A stretch of 13,302 bases of DNA from Candidatus Zipacnadia bacterium (GTDB lineage: Bacteria; Armatimonadota; Zipacnadia; Zipacnadales; Zipacnadaceae), in contig JALGTJ010000052.1 of NCBI GenBank assembly GCA_029821415.1, forward strand, positions 1 to 13,302, read 5' to 3'. The number at the start of each line of letters is the position of its first letter. The first letter of the stretch is position 1. The position numbers and the translations under genes were made by a program. Below the pieces are notes generated by a model. It had not been told where the DNA came from, did no database searches, and saw only the letters and a program-made list of their open reading frames with translations. Below are positions 7,597 through 13,302 of the stretch, in pieces.

Positions 7597-8316
7597 ATGT
7601 CGCTAGTTGCCCAAGGACTTGTCAAATCGTATGGTGGCCGCCGCGTAGTAGACGGTGTGGATATTAGCGTTGAGCGCGGCGAGATCGTCGGCCTGCTCGG
7701 GCCTAACGGTGCGGGCAAGACTACCAGCTTCTATATGATTCTGGGGCTTGTTAAAGCTGAACAGGGACAAGTGCTGCTGGACGGCGAGGACCTGGCTGCT
7801 GTCCCCATGCATCAGCGTTGCCGCCGGGGGCTGGGCTATCTGGCCCAGGAGCCGTCGGTGTTTCGCAAGCTGTCGGTGCGTGATAACCTGATGCTGATAT
7901 TGGAATTTCAGCCAATGAGCCCTGCTCAGCGTAACGCCCGAGCCGATGAGCTGCTGGAGAAGCTGGGTATCAGCCACCTGGCTGACCAGCTTGGGCAGGT
8001 TCTCTCCGGCGGGGAGCGGCGCCGTGTGGAGATCGCTCGCGCCCTGTGCACCTCACCGTCGTTTATCCTGCTTGACGAACCATTTACCGGTGTTGATCCC
8101 ATTGCCATTGATGATATCCGGCGTATCGTTGTGAGCCTGCAGTCTGAGGAGATAGGCATTCTCATTACTGACCATAACGTGCGGGAGACTCTGGAAATAA
8201 CCGACCGAGCCTACATAATATCTGACGGCAAGATCCGCACTCAGGGCCCCTCTGCACAGTTGCCGAACGACCCGATCGCACGCAAATATTACCTGGGCGA
8301 GCGCTTTCGCATGTGA
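7597..8316 (+). CDS. lptB: LPS export ABC transporter ATP-binding protein LptB
   Basis: This 239-residue cytoplasmic ATPase powers LPS extraction from the inner membrane. All ABC motifs are present: Walker A GPNGAGKT (35-42), Q-loop Gln84 in YLAQEPSVFRKLSV, signature LSGGE (136-140), Walker B FILLDEPF (156-163), and switch His193 in ITDHNVRETL. The LAQEPSVFRKLSVRDNL stretch, the LDEPFTGVDPIA box and the ITDHNVRETL ending are typical of LptB rather than of other ABC ATPases. Length matches the family (about 240). The ATG at 7597 follows GGAG (7586-7589). It should form a dimer under the LptF/G-type permease encoded 62 bases downstream. Confidence 0.96.
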   Translation: MSLVAQGLVKSYGGRRVVDGVDISVERGEIVGLLGPNGAGKTTSFYMILGLVKAEQGQVLLDGEDLAAVPMHQRCRRGLGYLAQEPSVFRKLSVRDNLMLILEFQPMSPAQRNARADELLEKLGISHLADQLGQVLSGGERRRVEIARALCTSPSFILLDEPFTGVDPIAIDDIRRIVVSLQSEEIGILITDHNVRETLEITDRAYIISDGKIRTQGPSAQLPNDPIARKYYLGERFRM

Positions 8317-8367
8317 GATGAGAACGAAGCGACCCGGCCACTTGTGCTGCAGAGTAACCAAGCAGTT

Positions 8368-8371
8368 GAGG
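8368..8371 (+). promoter_or_regulatory. Ribosome binding site supporting the TTG start of the permease gene
   Basis: TTGAGGT contains GAGG at 8368-8371, seven bases before the TTG at 8379. An in-frame TGA at 8367-8369 rules out a start further upstream. Confidence 0.6.
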
Positions 8372-8378
8372 TATAGCC

Positions 8379-9470
8379 TTGCGCAAACTCGACAAATACA
8401 TCCTGAAAGAGATGGTTGGCCCCTTCGTATTCGGCGTGGGAGCGTTCATCATCGTGTTGGTCAGCATAGACCTGCTCTACGATGCCCTGAGGTTAATCGT
8501 CCGCGAGGGCTATCCGGCTGGGTTGGTGGCGCGAGCCTTTGCGTACAGAATGCCCCAGACGATTACCCTTACTTTGCCGATGGCCACTATGTTCGGCGCA
8601 TTGATGGCCATAGGCCGGCTGAGCAGCGACGGGGAGGTGGAGGCGATGCGCGCCGGCGGCGTGTCTTTTCCGCGCTTGGCCGCGCCGGTGCTGGCTGGTG
8701 GCTTGTTGGTGTCGGCATTTGCCTTGGTACTTAACGAAGCAGTAGTGCCTCCTGCCAACAATGCCGCCAATCAGTTGTTGGCCGAGCTCGCTGAGGGCGC
8801 AGCGGCGCGCCAGGATTATCTCTTTCTCAGTCTTCCTGAGAAGGCAGCTCCTCGCATTCTGCTGAAAGCCGAGCACTTCAACGCAGAAAGCGGGCAGTTG
8901 CAGGATGTGTGGATTGGTCGGTTTCACAATGGTGACTTCGCCGACTACTTTACTGCAAAAGAGGCGATCTGGCGCGGCACGAAGATAATGATGCGCGACG
9001 CTGTGCACGTCACTTATTTGCCGGATGGCAGCCGTCGCACGGAGCAGGGGATGACTGCCACGACGGAGGTCGGTCAGGCTCCGTGGCAGATCAAGAAGCT
9101 GGCAAGGCGTCTTGAGGATATGACCCTGGGCGAACTCAAGCGGGATATTGTGCGTATGCGCCAGCTTCCCACCTCGGCCCAGAACAAGCTGCCTGAACTT
9201 GTTGAATATTTCCATATGCGGCTGGCAATTCCCTGGAGCGCGCTGGGCTTTGCGCTCATCGCCGCCCCTCTGGCCGTGCGGCCCAAGCGCACTACCACCG
9301 GCGTGGGCCTGGGCATCTCCCTGGCTATCATTCTGGCATACTATATCATCTTCAACGCTCTGCGGGTGGTGGGGGAGCAGGGGGCATTGCCGCCGGCCCT
9401 GGCCGCTTGGCTGCCCAATCTGATACTATATGGTACAGGCTTGGGATTATTGATTGACGCTTCTCGCTGA
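8379..9470 (+). CDS. LptF/LptG (YjgP/YjgQ) family LPS export permease
   Basis: This 363-residue inner-membrane permease works with LptB to lift LPS out of the membrane. It starts with MRKLDKYILKEMVGPFVFG, a standard opening for the family. About three helices occupy residues 14-118. The cytoplasmic coupling-helix motif GRLSSDGEVEAMRAGGVS (79-96) docks onto LptB. A periplasmic beta-rich domain fills about residues 125-270. Three further helices follow, the first carrying the family's PWSALGFALIAAPLAV segment. Length equals E. coli LptF and LptG (366 and 360). The TTG start is required by an in-frame stop just upstream and supported by GAGG at 8368-8371. Only one such permease gene is present here, so I do not assign F or G. 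It may act as a homodimer, or a second gene may lie elsewhere. Confidence 0.93.
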   Translation: MRKLDKYILKEMVGPFVFGVGAFIIVLVSIDLLYDALRLIVREGYPAGLVARAFAYRMPQTITLTLPMATMFGALMAIGRLSSDGEVEAMRAGGVSFPRLAAPVLAGGLLVSAFALVLNEAVVPPANNAANQLLAELAEGAAARQDYLFLSLPEKAAPRILLKAEHFNAESGQLQDVWIGRFHNGDFADYFTAKEAIWRGTKIMMRDAVHVTYLPDGSRRTEQGMTATTEVGQAPWQIKKLARRLEDMTLGELKRDIVRMRQLPTSAQNKLPELVEYFHMRLAIPWSALGFALIAAPLAVRPKRTTTGVGLGISLAIILAYYIIFNALRVVGEQGALPPALAAWLPNLILYGTGLGLLIDASR

Positions 9471-9502
9471 GCAGGGCAGTCGGACAATCGGAAGTGGTGA
9501 AG

Positions 9503-10939
9503 GTGTCGGCTTATACAATAATCGCTCTCATAATTCTGGTAGCCACCGGCGGTCTGATCGCTTGGCTGGGCGACATTATTGGCTACCGCCTGGGCAAGCG
9601 CCGCAGCAGTCTGTTCGGGTTGCGACCACGTACCACCGCCCGCGTGGTGGGTATCGCAGTCGGTGCTGCCCTGCCTCTGATTGGTCTGGCCGTCGCTGCT
9701 CTGGGCAGCAGTTACGTGCAGGACGCCCTGTTCAATATCCAGCATCTGCGCGACCAGCAGCGGTCGCTGAGTATACAGGTTGAAGATCTCCGCAACACCG
9801 CAACAGATGCGCGCGCCGAGGCAAAGCAAGCCCGCCAGGAGGCTGATGACCTCAAACGGCAGACCAAAGGGCTTCAAGAACAAGCTGATAGACTCAAGGA
9901 CCGAATAACCACTCTGCAGGCTGAGCGGGACAAGCTGCTGGCCAAGGCTGAAAGTGTCCGCTCTGATTTGCAACAGACCAAGTCGCAGTTGGAGCAGTCA
10001 AGGGCGGCGCTGTCCCAATTGGGCGCGAAGAACCTGGCACTCCAGCAGCAGCAAGAAAAACTCCAGAAGGAGGTCGATACGCTGGAAGGCCGGCTGAAAA
10101 GCACTCAAGGCCAGGTTGATGTAGTCAATCGTGAGTTGGCGAATAGAAAGCGTGAACTGCAGCCCGTGCAGGAAGAACTAGAGTTAAAGCTGCAGCGGCT
10201 GAACAAGCTGCAGGTTGAGCTGAAGAACTTAGAGGCAGCATTGCAGGGCTGGGAACAGGCAGTTTACGGACCTAAGCTGTTTGATGCGGGGGAGGAACTG
10301 CTTCGTAATGTGATCCGCTCGGATCAGACAGTTGAGCAAATTGAAAGTTCACTGCGCGAAAACCTGATTCTGGCCTCCAAGATGGTACGAGCCAGGGGCA
10401 TAGAGATAGAAGAGGGCCGAGCTATCCGCGTGTTGGCTCCCATCCCGGAGGGCAAACAACTTGGAGAGGTCAGCGAGGATCGAATAATCGTTGCCGTAGC
10501 CCGAAAGATCAAAGAGGGGCAGGAAGATAGTTACATCGTGAGTATGAAGGTGATAGCCACGGTTTTCGCGGCGCAGCCCGAGCCTGAGCCCGTGCCCGTG
10601 ATACTGATGGTGATTCCCAACAGCTTGGTATACAAGCGCGGTGAAACCATAGTGCGCCTGCAGATTGACGGTAGTCTCAGCCGCGATAAAGTATTCGCCC
10701 AGCTCTGGTCCATCCTGAGTAGGCTCCGTAACGAAGCCCAGCAGCAGGGCATCCTGCCTCATCCTGAAACTGGCCAGTACGGTGATGTGCCCGCCGAGCA
10801 ATTGCTGGCGGCACTTGACCAGCTACTGGCAGTCGGCAAGCCGCAAACCGTGCGGGCAATAGCTGCTGAAGACGTCTACCGAGCGGGTCTGTCTCCGTTC
10901 TTGGTGGCGATACAGGTAGGTGAAGAGTCTGAATCCTGA
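9503..10939 (+). CDS. DUF3084 protein: two membrane helices and a long periplasmic coiled coil
   Basis: This 478-residue protein has helix 1 at about 4-24. A strongly basic loop follows (28-47, including RLGKRRSSLFGLRPRTTAR), then helix 2 (48-68). A continuous heptad-rich, Q/E/K/L-rich coiled coil spans about 77-250. A compact C-terminal domain follows, containing IRVLAPIPEGKQLGEV, an E/P-rich hinge (about 350-358) and SLVYKRGETIVRLQIDGSLS. The basic loop should be cytoplasmic, which places both termini and the coiled coil in the periplasm. The N-terminal pattern is that of DUF3084 proteins known from Cyanobacteria. Function is unknown. Three GTG codons (9494, 9497, 9503) can start it. I chose 9503 because GGAAG (9490-9494) lies eight bases before it and it resembles family N-termini. 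It sits 32 bases after the permease and overlaps the nuclease gene by 20. Confidence 0.85.
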   Translation: MSAYTIIALIILVATGGLIAWLGDIIGYRLGKRRSSLFGLRPRTTARVVGIAVGAALPLIGLAVAALGSSYVQDALFNIQHLRDQQRSLSIQVEDLRNTATDARAEAKQARQEADDLKRQTKGLQEQADRLKDRITTLQAERDKLLAKAESVRSDLQQTKSQLEQSRAALSQLGAKNLALQQQQEKLQKEVDTLEGRLKSTQGQVDVVNRELANRKRELQPVQEELELKLQRLNKLQVELKNLEAALQGWEQAVYGPKLFDAGEELLRNVIRSDQTVEQIESSLRENLILASKMVRARGIEIEEGRAIRVLAPIPEGKQLGEVSEDRIIVAVARKIKEGQEDSYIVSMKVIATVFAAQPEPEPVPVILMVIPNSLVYKRGETIVRLQIDGSLSRDKVFAQLWSILSRLRNEAQQQGILPHPETGQYGDVPAEQLLAALDQLLAVGKPQTVRAIAAEDVYRAGLSPFLVAIQVGEESES

Positions 10940-11360
10940 TGGGGTAGCTCAGCACAAAGATGGGATAGTTCTGGGGCTCGATCCTGGCACTGACAAATGT
11001 GGCGTAGCTGTGGTCAGCCGTCAGCAAGGTCCGCTATATCAAGAGGTAGTGACTCTGGCGGCGCTTCCTGAGGTCGTACGTCGCATAGCAGAGGAATTCG
11101 CCATTGATGAGGTGGCAATGGGGGACTCCACAGGTGCGGAGCAGACTCGCGAGCAGTTGGTGCAAGCAGGTATTAATATGCCCGTTACCACGGTGAGCGA
11201 AGAGCTGACCTCCAGGCTGGCGCGACAAAGGTATTGGAAAGATAACCCGCCACGGGGCCTGGCGCGATTGATTCCTTTGGGATTGAGAGTCCCGCCCCGC
11301 CCTGTGGACGACTATGCAGCAGTGATCATTGCCGAACGTCTACTGGAGCAAAGTGGGTAA
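10920..11360 (+). CDS. YqgF/RuvC-like RNase H-fold nuclease
   Basis: This 146-residue soluble protein belongs to the RNase H-like superfamily containing YqgF (pre-16S rRNA 5'-end maturation) and RuvC-type resolvases. The first acidic residue, Asp21, is in VLGLDPGTDKCGVAVVS. A second acidic site is Glu94/Glu95 in TVSEELTSRLARQRYW, equivalent to the D-E-R-x-T region of YqgF. The third is Asp130/Asp131 in RPVDDYAAVIIAERLLEQ. Length matches YqgF (about 140). The catalytic set looks complete, but the strand-3 motif EVAMGDSTGAEQT is unlike canonical YqgF, so substrate is uncertain. The GTG at 10920 overlaps the DUF3084 gene by 20 bases, with AGG three bases upstream; I saw no better in-frame start. 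Cyanobacterial genomes, from memory, also pair this nuclease type with DUF3084. Confidence 0.82.
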   Translation: MKSLNPDGVAQHKDGIVLGLDPGTDKCGVAVVSRQQGPLYQEVVTLAALPEVVRRIAEEFAIDEVAMGDSTGAEQTREQLVQAGINMPVTTVSEELTSRLARQRYWKDNPPRGLARLIPLGLRVPPRPVDDYAAVIIAERLLEQSG

Positions 11361-11418
11361 CAACTAGCACACCGGCGGTGATGGCTGACCCGGCGTAGGG
11401 CCTGTCGTCTTTGCTGGC

Positions 11419-11586
11419 TTACTTGTTGGTAGTGCGTGCATGCAGGACAGAAACCACCAGCATCCCCAACACTCCTCCGACAAGAGCCCCCAGTTTGGTG
11501 CCTTGCTCCGTACCTAACTGCTGCCCCAACGATGCGCCGACCGCCGCCATGATCGCGATAATGCCCAGTTGCACTATCAACTCCAT
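11419..11586 (-). CDS. Small glycine-zipper membrane protein, 55 residues
   Basis: Reading the minus strand from ATG at 11586 to TAA at 11419-11421 gives 55 residues: an N-terminal hydrophobic helix (MELIVQLGIIAIMAAVGASL), a short polar turn (GQQLGTEQGTK), a second hydrophobic helix rich in evenly spaced Gly (LGALVGGVLGMLVVSVLHA) and a basic tail RTTNK. This is a clean hairpin topology with glycine-zipper packing, as in small membrane proteins and some stress or pore-forming peptides. GGTGG lies upstream with short spacing. It is on the same strand as glyS and about 150 bases downstream of its stop. I do not recognise a family. Both overlapping longer frames (minus 11312-11608 and plus 11411-11650) translate to Cys-, Arg- or Pro-rich nonsense, which supports this frame. 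Confidence 0.6.
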   Translation of the reverse strand: MELIVQLGIIAIMAAVGASLGQQLGTEQGTKLGALVGGVLGMLVVSVLHARTTNK

Positions 11587-11736
11587 CTGCCCACCAGCCC
11601 TCTCCCATAGTATACTACTTAATCAAAGCTTGAACGCGGTGCGCAGGTGACGGTAGAAGCCTGATCTTATTATACCCATAAATCCAGCAGTACACTCACT
11701 CAGCGGTGAATAGTAGCTGGGGTGCAGTCAGTCCTC
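11587..11736. other. Noncoding gap between glyS and the small membrane protein gene
   Basis: I see no gene here. On the minus strand a perfect TATAAT (11669-11674) and a near match TATACT (11609-11614) lie upstream of the 55-residue gene. Neither has a recognisable -35 box at proper spacing, so promoter activity is only a possibility. AGTATACT around 11609-11616 is a short palindrome. I found no GC-rich hairpin with a T-run to end glyS or the convergent plus-strand operon. Confidence 0.3.
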
Positions 11737-13302
11737 CTACTTAGTGCTCTGGACGATTTTTAAGAAATCAGCTAAATGCAAGAAGAGCTGGTCAATGTCG
11801 CGCAGCAGCGTCAGCCGATTGCGGCTCAAGGCTTCATCTTCAACCATAACCATCACATCTTCGAAATACTGGTGGATGATTGGCAACAGCCCGGTCAACA
11901 GCGCGGCCACTTGCGCCCAGTCCGGTGACTTATCTTGCAGGAGGGTCTCTACCTCATCGCGAACCGCGGCAAATTCCTCCAGCAGGCGGCTTTCCATTGG
12001 ATGTTCAAAGAGACTGGTGTTAACTTCGGCCGCTTCCGGGATATTCTCCGGGCGAGCGATCCGGGCTGGACGTTCGGCAGCAGTTACTAAGTCGCTGAAA
12101 GCCACGGGATCAGTGCTACGCAACTCGGCCAGCATCTTGGCACGCGCGTCGGCTTGTGCGATGTCATCCCAGTCAGTAGCCAACACTGCGCGGCAGATGT
12201 CGTAGTCAACCCCTTCCTGTTCCCATACCGCTTGCAGGCGTTCGGCAAATAGATCCTGCAATCGCGAAGCTGCCTGGGAAGTGGGAGTGAAGCTGCTATC
12301 GTCGGGCGACGCTGGCAGCAACTGGAGACTCTGTTGGATGAATTCTGAAAGCGAGAAGTGATAAGTAGCCTGCCGAGCAATTTCAATCACACCAGCGGCC
12401 CGGCGGCGCAGCGCGTATGGGTCCGCTGAGCCCCGGGGAATCTCGCCCAGTCGGAAGCATGCTGCCAGGTGATCCATCTTGTCAGCCAGACTGAGTATCC
12501 GGCCTGCAATAGTCGTCGGAATGGAATCGCCGGGCTGCGCGGGTAGGTATTGCTCGGAAATGGCCGTCGCGACCGCCTCGGATTCACCGGAAGCCTGAGC
12601 ATAGTATCCGCCGATGACTCCCTGCAGCACCTCGCCGAGCTTGCCGTCGCGCACCATCATCGTGACTTGGTCACACTTGGCCAGCTCAGCCGCACGGCGT
12701 GCGGTCTGCGCCTCTGTCTCACTCACCTCATCCAGGTGTTCAGCCAGCCATGAGGTCAGCTTGACCAGCCTATCGCTTTGGTCGTAGAGGGTGCCCAGCT
12801 TTTCCATGAAAGTGACCCGCTTGAGCGCCTCGCGCCGCTCGGACAGAGGTTGGCTCATATCCTGCTCGTAGTAGAACTGGGCATCATCCAACCGGGGAAC
12901 GATCACCTTTTCCCACCCGGAACACACCACATCAGCCGCTGCTGGGTCAGCATTGGTGACGGCAATGAAGTTCGGGGCAATGTTGCCCTGCTCATCTTCA
13001 ACCGCAAAGGCCTTCTGATGTCCCTGCAGTACCGTGACTATGACTTCCTCGGGCAGTTGCAGATACTGGGAGGCAAAGCTGCCCAGTACGCAAGTGGGAT
13101 ATTCAATCAGGAAGTTGACTTCTGTGAGGATATCGGGTTCTATTCGCGGGCGGTAGCCCTGGGCAGCGGCGAGCTCGGTGGCCTGTTGCACAATCATCTC
13201 CCGGCGCCGCCGGTGATCGGCGATCACACCATTGGCTTCAAGCACTTCCAGATACTGGGCAGGCTGCTCTATTTCAACACTGTCGCTGCCCAGGATACGG
13301 TG
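11737..13302 (-). CDS. glyS: Glycyl-tRNA synthetase beta subunit (5' end beyond window)
   Basis: This is the beta subunit of the alpha2beta2 glycyl-tRNA synthetase, which charges tRNA-Gly with glycine; the partner GlyQ holds the catalytic site. About 521 C-terminal residues of the usual near-690 are visible. The frame stays open to the right edge, where it reads HRILGSDSVEIEQPAQYLEV, the family sequence just before the V-I-A-D segment. The GTG at 13245 is therefore internal and not the start. Landmarks in order are EYPTCVLGSFASQYLQLPEE, GHQKAFAVEDEQGNIAPNFI, GGYYAQASGESEAVATAISE, the HD-like QYLPAQPGDSIP and LADKMDHLAACF, and GSADPYALRRRAAGV. The C-terminal anticodon-recognition region ends in VMVEDEALSRNRLTLLRDI. 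No internal stop or frameshift is seen. It converges on the plus-strand operon, and glyQ would be expected to the right of this window. Confidence 0.96.
   Translation of the reverse strand, partial: HRILGSDSVEIEQPAQYLEVLEANGVIADHRRRREMIVQQATELAAAQGYRPRIEPDILTEVNFLIEYPTCVLGSFASQYLQLPEEVIVTVLQGHQKAFAVEDEQGNIAPNFIAVTNADPAAADVVCSGWEKVIVPRLDDAQFYYEQDMSQPLSERREALKRVTFMEKLGTLYDQSDRLVKLTSWLAEHLDEVSETEAQTARRAAELAKCDQVTMMVRDGKLGEVLQGVIGGYYAQASGESEAVATAISEQYLPAQPGDSIPTTIAGRILSLADKMDHLAACFRLGEIPRGSADPYALRRRAAGVIEIARQATYHFSLSEFIQQSLQLLPASPDDSSFTPTSQAASRLQDLFAERLQAVWEQEGVDYDICRAVLATDWDDIAQADARAKMLAELRSTDPVAFSDLVTAAERPARIARPENIPEAAEVNTSLFEHPMESRLLEEFAAVRDEVETLLQDKSPDWAQVAALLTGLLPIIHQYFEDVMVMVEDEALSRNRLTLLRDIDQLFLHLADFLKIVQSTK

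Noticed and set aside
8493..9215. 240-codon minus-strand frame opposite the permease gene
   Set aside because: Shadow of a clearly coding plus-strand gene; its translation is His/Arg-rich with no domain.
11370..11380. CACC-GGC-GGTG inverted repeat after the nuclease gene, considered as a terminator
   Set aside because: Stem of only four pairs and no following T-run; not a credible rho-independent terminator.
11312..11608. 98-codon minus-strand open frame
   Set aside because: Product is rich in Cys, Arg, His and Trp with no recognisable structure. It overlaps the nuclease gene's end and the better 55-residue frame.
11411..11650. 79-codon plus-strand open frame after the nuclease gene
   Set aside because: Pro/Cys-rich translation lying antisense to the convincing membrane hairpin frame; no good ribosome binding site or ATG.
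13239..13245. GTG at 13245 as the glyS start
   Set aside because: The frame continues upstream to the window edge with family-typical residues, so this codon is internal to glyS.

Overview
The window is a gene-dense bacterial stretch of moderately high GC (my impression is the mid to high 50s percent; not counted). The gene content points to a diderm bacterium. It carries a lipopolysaccharide-transport (Lpt) set beside a DUF3084 membrane/coiled-coil protein and a YqgF/RuvC-type nuclease. From memory, that pairing belongs to Cyanobacteria and Armatimonadota. The mix of starts (ATG, GTG, TTG) and the two-subunit glycyl-tRNA synthetase fit this. I lean towards an Armatimonadota-like or other cyanobacteria-related uncultured lineage. 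That placement is an inference, not a demonstrated result.

Layout. (1) Positions 3-3313, plus strand: probable tail of a MoxR-type AAA+ ATPase, then a DUF58 protein and a TgpA-like membrane transglutaminase, all overlapping. This is the classic MoxR-DUF58-transglutaminase cassette. (2) Positions 3370-4565: holA (DNA polymerase III delta) and a 44-residue single-pass membrane protein whose GTG start overlaps the holA stop. (3) Positions 4600-6459: a large multi-pass GT-C-type glycosyltransferase-like protein. (4) Positions 6494-9470: lptC, lptA, lptB and one LptF/LptG-type permease, in that order. (5) Positions 9503-11360: the DUF3084 protein, overlapped by 20 bases by the YqgF/RuvC-like nuclease gene. 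(6) Positions 11361-13302: a convergent minus-strand segment with a previously easy-to-miss 55-residue glycine-zipper membrane protein (11419-11586) and glyS, whose 5' end lies beyond the right edge.

How it works together. From holA to the nuclease gene everything is on the plus strand with gaps of at most about 70 bases, so one long transcript or a few overlapping ones are likely. LptB drives extraction of LPS through the permease. LptC and LptA form the periplasmic bridge, and the neighbouring GT-C protein may act on an envelope glycan. The DUF3084 protein is predicted to put a coiled coil of about 170 residues into the periplasm. I found no convincing rho-independent terminator or riboswitch, and no CRISPR, tRNA, rRNA, insertion sequence or prophage signal. 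Most of the region is conserved housekeeping and envelope biology. The points worth a second look are the DUF3084 protein, the short lptC with a suggestive out-of-frame tail, and the two small membrane proteins.
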